The notes beneath the pieces are model-generated. The model was given only the letters and a program-made list of their open reading frames with translations. It did no database searches and was not told where the DNA came from. From Symsagittifera roscoffensis (taxonomy: Eukaryota; Xenacoelomorpha; Acoela; Convolutidae): 60,000 bases of DNA. This document shows, piece after piece, positions 54,551-60,000 of this stretch. The position numbers were made by a program, and so were the translations under genes. The stretch is taken from contig NC_087070.1 of assembly GCF_963678635.1 (NCBI RefSeq), forward strand, positions 33,993,955 to 34,053,954, written 5' to 3'. How positions within the stretch are numbered: position 1 is the stretch's first letter; each line of letters opens with the position of its first letter.

Positions 54551-55296
54551 AGATGACCAAAGAAGAGAAGAGAAGGAGAGAAAAACTTGATTGTTTTTGT
54601 GTGCTAAAACTTAAACCAATCAACCAAGTTTTGATTATTGAACTTGTTAAACTTTTTGTTTTGATCTAGTTTGGTCAGATCAAACTTTGAAAATGTTGCA
54701 ATTGTTAAAAATTGTTGAAATTGTTGATTTTAGTTACTACTATCTATGTATGTATATAAGGAGCATAGGTGAGTATATTTACCTATTTATTCCCGACTGA
54801 AGTTTTTAACCTGTGTAAGACACAAATTCACTGTGTGGCGACATGGTAAGTTTGAGTAAAATCGCTCGAGAAGGGTGGGTAACTCAATAACTTTCCTAGC
54901 CACAGAGTTTCTTAGTTTTAATATGGAAAGGACCGCATAAATGACTGATTATAGTGGTGAGTGAAGTTAAGTTAATTTTAACGGGTGCGTGGCCGTGCCA
55001 CGTCCCACTTTTTAATCAGAGGCGAAAAGAAGTTTTATGGCGAGATGACGTAAGTAGTCAGAAAAGAAATTTTATCTAGGACCCTCCTCATGGTGCGAAT
55101 TTTGTGAAAATGTTGAAAGGCAGTGAGATGTAGTACGATGCCATTTGTGAACACGTAGTGAGTTGAGTTGGAGTAGATAAATTTCAATTTCTTATGCAAT
55201 TTGTAAGATTGGCTACTGAAAATTGGATAACTACTTGACGATAACCCGGTGTTATGCGATCAATAGGGACATTGATGGAGACTTGTCCGGGGAGTA
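54551..55296 (+). promoter_or_regulatory. 3' untranslated region and PPT, copy 2
   Basis: About 0.75 kb of AT-rich non-coding sequence ending in GGGACATTGATGGAGACTTG and then TCCGGGGAGTA directly before the LTR. The last bases are the PPT, as in copy 1. Confidence 0.8.
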
Positions 55297-56180
55297 TGTG
55301 CCATTCTGCCAGATGACACAGCATAACCTTCCCGCGACAGAAAAAAAAGTGACTAAGGGCCTTATGAACAAAAAAGTGTTGCGACGGAGGGTCAGAATGT
55401 TCTAGAATTTTTATTTTTAAAATTTCGATTGGAAGAAGAACATTTCTGAGAAATAGAAAAAAGACGGCCATTTTGAATAAAAAAGACGAAAATCAGAACC
55501 ACGATATAGATTGTGAAGAACAGTTGTATCAGAGACAGAAAAACACGGAGCCTCTTATCGTGGCAAGAACACACGATAAGGACCTTAGCGACAGATATTT
55601 GTGGAGACGGAGGCTTCAGTGGGGGGAAGAGAAATACCACGGAACCCTCCCGGGACACGAAATATAGGAGATAAGAGTGTTATCTCAAGAAAATCACGGG
55701 AGCGGAGGCTTGGTCCCCCAGAGACTGTTATATGTGAAGGGACTGTGAAAACTGACTATAACAGCTGCTGTAATGTCCTAGATCTTAATTAACACCGTTA
55801 TTATTTAATATTTCAGAGCATGAGTAGATAGAAAACGGAAAGGGTCAATCCATCTCCAATGGATTTAATATAAAACTGTCACACAAAAACATAATAAAAT
55901 AGGTTGTTCGAGCCGTGTTTTTAATGACAATCACGTAGTCTGAGGATCCGAGACTCAGCTATGTGGTTGTGTTCGCATGTAAACGAAAGCTGATCAAAAG
56001 TCGTTTGACTGATGGCCTAAAAATGGTAACTTTTTACTTTGCCTTAGACAGACCAGAAAATCAACTGGCAAGGTCGAGACGGTGAAAAACGAGTAAAATT
56101 AAGGTAACTGACGCCTGCCAGTCGTTAATAGGTACTTTTTCTACGCTCCGTCGCTGTGTGATATTTGGGCGAATGTTACA
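55297..56180 (+). repeat. 3' LTR of copy 2
   Basis: 884 bp, about five differences from the 5' LTR by eye. AATAAA at 55893-55898. Confidence 0.95.
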
Positions 56181-56432
56181 CAGCTCTACTCTATTGTGAT
56201 ATTATATCTGGAAATTGCGAAAAGCGATTTCCCGCTGCTTTTTTCGACCATTTTCCCGCGATTCTAGTTCGATTGTTCTGATCTTATATTTCTGAGATTT
56301 TCACTTCGCGCGAGAAAATTGAGCATGACAGGCTCCATTCGAATTTTTGAAAAATTCCATTTCACCCCAAAATCACGTTGTTCAAATTGCTCAAGGTCAA
56401 ATTTCCAAATATGACCGACTGGCTCAAAGTTA
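56181..56432 (-). repeat. Old full-length LTR, right part
   Basis: Continues 33482-34161 after the copy 2 insertion and ends with ATGACCGACTGGCTCA, the reverse complement of a copy 1-type LTR start with decay. Confidence 0.85.
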
Positions 56433-57124
56433 TATCAGTACATACATAGTGCGGCGACTCTAGAAGTAAGTTATAATGGAATCAAAGCAACTCTAGAAGT
56501 TTGAGGAAATAACTAGTTTTAACTCAAATAGTTTTTTTTATTGTCTGGCCCATTGCGCCGCTTCACTAGTCAACCTGCCCATTCAAAGTTCTCTTTTAAC
56601 CAGCGATGACACTCTAATAGAAACTCACGGTGTTTGTAACATTCGCCCGGAAATAAAGCTAGGTTCTAAAACGACTGGCTAGCGTCTAAACACAGCTCTA
56701 CATACTTTTCACCGTCTCTGCCAAAGCGAGTTTTTTTGGTGGTCTTTCTAACATCGGGTCGACAAAAAAATGTAACTGTTTCCGGTTTCAATCAGAACGC
56801 TCTAATTAACTTAAGTGATAAGTCTAAATTTAAATGGAACATAATCGACCAGGCGTCCAGCATTCTGGCTAAAACAAAATTCTGGCTAAAACAAAAAATT
56901 TTGAAATAACTTACATGTTAGCATGAAAACTAGCGACAAAACAAAATTGTAAAAACAAAAAAGTTGATAACTCTCAGAAATTTGTGACAAAATGTTTAAA
57001 ATTGTTACATAATGGTTGTTACATAATTTCAGTAATTTTTGTACAGTTTTGATTGGTTGAATTTTTTTAATTTTGAAATAATGATGTGTATGCGATGACA
57101 CTCTATTCAGTTCTACATTCAGTT
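56433..57124. other. Decayed retroelement sequence
   Basis: AT-rich, no gene. A reverse-oriented fragment resembling the end of the copy 2 LTR (TGTAACATTCGCCC, then CACCGTCTC) lies at about 56635-56745. The rest is not recognised. Confidence 0.5.
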
Positions 57125-57365
57125 TTGGGGTTGGACCATTGGGAGACTTCGGCTGTCCACCTTTCCATCGAAGATTCACTCTGGTCCACTTCTAATTTGT
57201 ATCTTCCTTGTTTGATCACAATCGTTCTGCCTTCTATTTCAGGATAAGACAGCTCTACTCTGTTGTGATATTATGTCTGGAAATTGCGAATAGCGATTTC
57301 CTGCTGCTTTTTTCGACCATTTTCCCGCAATTCTAGTTCGATTGTTCTGATCTTATATTTCTGAG
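57125..57365 (-). repeat. Old LTR fragment with uninterrupted target site
   Basis: Matches 34030-34161 joined to 56181-56290, and so shows the sequence around the copy 2 insertion point without the insertion. Confidence 0.8.
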
Positions 57366-57657
57366 ATACAATCATACCTAATTTCTTCTTGTGAACGCTT
57401 GATTATTGTTTTTTAGGTTTGATTCAAGCATAGGACCATCACCGGATTCCACGATGTCACTCCTTAAAACAAGCCTACTACTTCTTTACTAAATTAGTAG
57501 TGTTTTCGTTCAGTAGATAAAAATCATCATCCCCATCGAAGATGGATCAACCCATTCCCTTAATTCCTAGCTTCTCTTGATCTGAAAACGAAATTAGATG
57601 TTATTAGTAGTAGAAGGGTGAGCAAGAGTGGGGGGGGGGGGGGGTGGGTGGAGACCC
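57366..57657. other. Mosaic of short repeat pieces and G run
   Basis: Contains two short matches to the polymerase gene to the right (15 bases near 57385, 22 bases at 57429-57450), an LTR-like GATGGATCAACC, and a run of about 15 G at 57630-57644. No gene. Confidence 0.5.
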
Positions 57658-57660
57658 CCA

Positions 57661-57772
57661 TGTATTAAGATAGGGAATAGAATATCCGGTCTCCGAGGTA
57701 TGTATTAAGATAGGGAATAGATTTCCTATGTATTAAGATAGGGAATAGGTTTCCTATGTATTAAGATGGTAA
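57661..57772. repeat. 28-bp tandem repeat
   Basis: TGTATTAAGATAGGGAATAG units begin at 57661, 57701, 57729 and 57757; the last two spacings are 28 bases. The final unit is incomplete. Confidence 0.85.
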
Positions 57773-58001
57773 GGTTTCAGATGGTAAGTTTCAGAAAAAT
57801 TTAGGTTTGATTTAACGAGAAAAACTATCTAAAGCTATACTGAAACCTAACGAAACTTCGAGAAAAAAATTATGTTTTTGTAAGAAAAAAATTATATTCA
57901 AAAGATGAATTATATAAATCACTGCTTCGTATAATCATTAAACCACAAGTTTACAGTTAATTAATCAATACTGAATTTAATGCTATTACACCATCAGTTA
58001 T

Positions 58002-58478
58002 TTACAAGTTCAAAGGTTTTGTGTGTATTCCGTCGTCCTGAACTTGTGTTTTAGGGTAAAAGTAGCTCAATCCCTTCTTTGTTTGCTCGTATGTAGCAAC
58101 CATATGATTAATGGTTCTAAATCCTCTGTTTGTTGAAGTCAAGTTGATTGCTTCGTCGAGTACTTTCCTGTATTTTTCCATAGGACCATCACCGGATTCC
58201 TCTAGAATTCTTTTATTCAATCCTTTGCCGCTAAACTTCATTTTGTCTGATTTGTTGTCATAGCAACAATAAGTCTTGCTGCATAAACATAGCATCTCCG
58301 TACACCTAAATTCTTCTTTGAACAGATCAGGCTCTCGTTTATCGTGCTTCTTGTGAACGCTACAACATGTTCGTGGAAAAAAGTTTGTTTTTGAATCTGC
58401 TCTGAATGAATCTCTGCAATCTTTTTCTCTCATTTTTTCCCAGTCACCTTTTTTCTCCGGACGAATACAATCATTCAA
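58002..58478 (-). CDS. C-terminal part of a type B DNA polymerase (second frame)
   Basis: About 155 residues ending at a TAA/TGA near 58002. It has the Cys-rich tail typical of the animal Polinton-like polymerase family (CTEMLCLCSKTYCCYD, SGDGPMEKY, GLSYFYPK, DGIHT.PLNL). It is in a different frame from the upstream part, which ends 58475. The frame break lies in a run of T, so it could be a real mutation or an assembly indel. Confidence 0.75.
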   Translation of the reverse strand: MNDCIRPEKKGDWEKMREKDCRDSFRADSKTNFFPRTCCSVHKKHDKREPDLFKEEFRCTEMLCLCSKTYCCYDNKSDKMKFSGKGLNKRILEESGDGPMEKYRKVLDEAINLTSTNRGFRTINHMVATYEQTKKGLSYFYPKTQVQDDGIHTKPLNL

Positions 58479-60000
58479 AAATTTTCCTCAGCAAGAGCTA
58501 AATACAGCGAATCCGTGTCCATTTCTAATTCCTCGAACTTATTTACATCACAAAATTTGTCAAAAAAATTGTAGTAAAGCTCAAGCAATCTCAGCTTTGC
58601 ATACTGCACAATGAAAAATCCGACTATTATGGGTTCTTTGTGCTCAATTGTTGACTTTAATAACTCAATCTCGTACAAGTCTTTCTGAACAATGTTCAAT
58701 CGTTTGATGAGAGGTTCATTAATTGCTTTGTGTCTTTTCTCATCATTCAAATATTTTGTGATCGTATGTCTCGATCTGTCCATCATCTGGTAACCGTAGG
58801 ATGAATTACCCAAAAGCTTCATAGTCTCTGCAACAACACCGGATGATAAAAGGTTCTCATCTCCTTCCCTTCTAGCATCAACAACCGACTGAACAAACTT
58901 GTTGAAACATTTTCGAGGGAGATACTGTACAAAGCGGTAAACTTTTGTACACTGTAAGCCAAGTTCCAAGTAGAAATTGAAAAGAGGAGTAATGATGAAA
59001 CCATTTTCTAGTTTAAAACTAGATATTAGCATACGCTGGGGATGCTTCAGAAGATCATTTTCAATGGCATCATTTTGCATATATTCCCCAAGGTCATTTC
59101 TTCCAACTTCAGTGTTTTTAAAAATTGGAGGAAAATTAGAAAATTTTGCTTTCAGTTCGTCTGGAACAACTAAATCGCACTGAATATAGCCATACAGAGA
59201 TCCATCTCTTATTTTTTCCAATAAAGAATCAGTAGAGAGAGGTCTTTTGTAGGGAAAGTTGGATCGGATATGATTCTTTATTTTTTCGTTCGTTTTAAAG
59301 TTTTGCCACCACTCACATTCCCACGTCTCTTCGATTTTGTATCTTTTTTCGCGAGTATACTCACGTCTCAAGTCATCCATCTCTCTCCTTTTGTTTCCTC
59401 TCTTAATATCTTGATCGCTAAGTGAGGGACGAGTCTCCTGGCAAGGACAAAAATGGTAATAGCATTCCATTGCTTCAAACACTGTTTTGCAGTGATTGCA
59501 ATATCCATTAACATTGAAACAGTCAATTTTCTTTTGATTTCCAGATGTGTGGAAGCTCTCAATTCTGCATTCTGGTCTGGTTTCTTGGTAGTAAGACATG
59601 ATCATGTTCTCAAAATTGCGAGATCGGTTATGTCTAGCTTTCAATTTTTGCATATCGGAATCAAACTCCCATCTTGTGTACAATCCTGTTGGCATGTCTT
59701 GACACATTGAATAGGGATAGAGCTGGCTCGCATCAATTCCAACAATTGATTTGCAGACATTTGATGAATCCCGGATAAAGGTTTCATCCACAACAGCTTT
59801 TCGAGTAAACACAATTGATGGTCCAACCGTCATATCCTCTCTAATTTTCTCGCACAAATCTCTATCAGTTTCGCAAAAAGGGTAGAATTTATCATTGGTT
59901 GATTTGTGAAGAAAAAAATTTGCCAGATTTGGAAGAGTACATCCAAGTTTTAACATATCAATTTCTTTCTGATGATAAAACTGAACCATTTTTTGCATTG
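58475..60000 (-). CDS. Protein-primed type B DNA polymerase, partial (Polinton/adintovirus-like)
   Basis: Runs off the right edge, so the exonuclease part is not seen. Visible polymerase motifs: A, DASQLYPYS (about residue 68 of the visible part); B, KLLGNSSYGY; C, MDTDSLYLAL near the end. A Cys/His-rich insertion (CNHCKTVFEAMECYYHFCPC) lies between A and B. This combination fits the polymerase used by self-replicating Polinton/adintovirus-type elements to copy linear DNA. No integrase, protease or capsid gene of such an element is in the window. Confidence 0.85.
   Translation of the reverse strand, partial: MQKMVQFYHQKEIDMLKLGCTLPNLANFFLHKSTNDKFYPFCETDRDLCEKIREDMTVGPSIVFTRKAVVDETFIRDSSNVCKSIVGIDASQLYPYSMCQDMPTGLYTRWEFDSDMQKLKARHNRSRNFENMIMSYYQETRPECRIESFHTSGNQKKIDCFNVNGYCNHCKTVFEAMECYYHFCPCQETRPSLSDQDIKRGNKRREMDDLRREYTREKRYKIEETWECEWWQNFKTNEKIKNHIRSNFPYKRPLSTDSLLEKIRDGSLYGYIQCDLVVPDELKAKFSNFPPIFKNTEVGRNDLGEYMQNDAIENDLLKHPQRMLISSFKLENGFIITPLFNFYLELGLQCTKVYRFVQYLPRKCFNKFVQSVVDARREGDENLLSSGVVAETMKLLGNSSYGYQMMDRSRHTITKYLNDEKRHKAINEPLIKRLNIVQKDLYEIELLKSTIEHKEPIIVGFFIVQYAKLRLLELYYNFFDKFCDVNKFEELEMDTDSLYLALAEENF

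Larger units (their letters stand above)
34162..56180 (+). mobile_element. Giant Ty3/Gypsy-like LTR retrotransposon, copy 2
   Basis: A 22.0-kb element with 884-bp LTRs that differ at about five positions by eye. The flanking CAG on both sides matches the uninterrupted sequence GATAAGACAGCTCTACTC at 57242, a related copy without the insertion. It belongs to a family related to copy 1 but distinct from it: LTRs differ through most of their length and proteins are clearly diverged. Relative to copy 1 it lacks most of the leader and the first roughly 290 gag codons, and it keeps the macro-like domain, ORF2 and the SGNH half of ORF3. Stops, a frameshift and an internal duplication make it non-autonomous. 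Confidence 0.95.

Overview
This is a nuclear eukaryotic window, almost certainly from an invertebrate animal. Two ordinary spliced genes lie on the minus strand: cytosolic ribosomal protein S7 (eS7) at 1.6-4.8 kb and an acyl-CoA oxidase at 5.8-14.5 kb. Their exons are well conserved, and the introns are AT-rich and full of small repeats. No operon, Shine-Dalgarno site or bacterial feature is present. Two of the nine introns I can place use GC-AG rather than GT-AG ends. The lineage cannot be fixed from sequence alone. A high share of non-GT donors is known in larvacean tunicates, but two introns is weak evidence.

From 14.68 to 56.43 kb the window is a nest of giant Ty3/Gypsy-like LTR retrotransposons. 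Old LTR pieces in minus orientation (14676-14854, 32859-34161, 56181-56432) form the landing pad. Copy 1 (14855-32858, 18.0 kb, 925-bp LTRs) and copy 2 (34162-56180, 22.0 kb, 884-bp LTRs) both inserted into it in plus orientation. Each copy has nearly identical LTRs, so both insertions are recent, yet each is defective inside and the defects differ. Copy 1 keeps a single 2827-codon gag-pol but lost the region between pol and the middle of the last ORF. Copy 2 lost the start of gag and has in-frame stops, a frameshift and an internal tandem duplication, but it keeps the region copy 1 lacks.

Read together, the two copies show an unusual ancestral plan: LTR, displaced PBS, long leader with repeats, gag-pol in one frame (Gag, two CCHC knuckles, a tandem retropepsin pair with one apparently dead member, RT, RNase H, integrase, GPY/F module, macro-like domain), a coiled-coil ORF2, then ORF3 of about 2500 codons starting with an intact SGNH/GDSL hydrolase domain, then PPT and LTR. 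The sequence TCCGGGGAGT, which forms the PPT next to both 3' LTRs, recurs at internal positions in both copies, including one strongly conserved block at the end of pol. I think this element family is the best candidate here for an undescribed system.

From 56.4 to 58.0 kb there are decayed LTR pieces and simple repeats. From 58.0 kb to the right edge, on the minus strand, lies the C-terminal part of a protein-primed type B DNA polymerase of the Polinton/adintovirus-like kind, in two frames.
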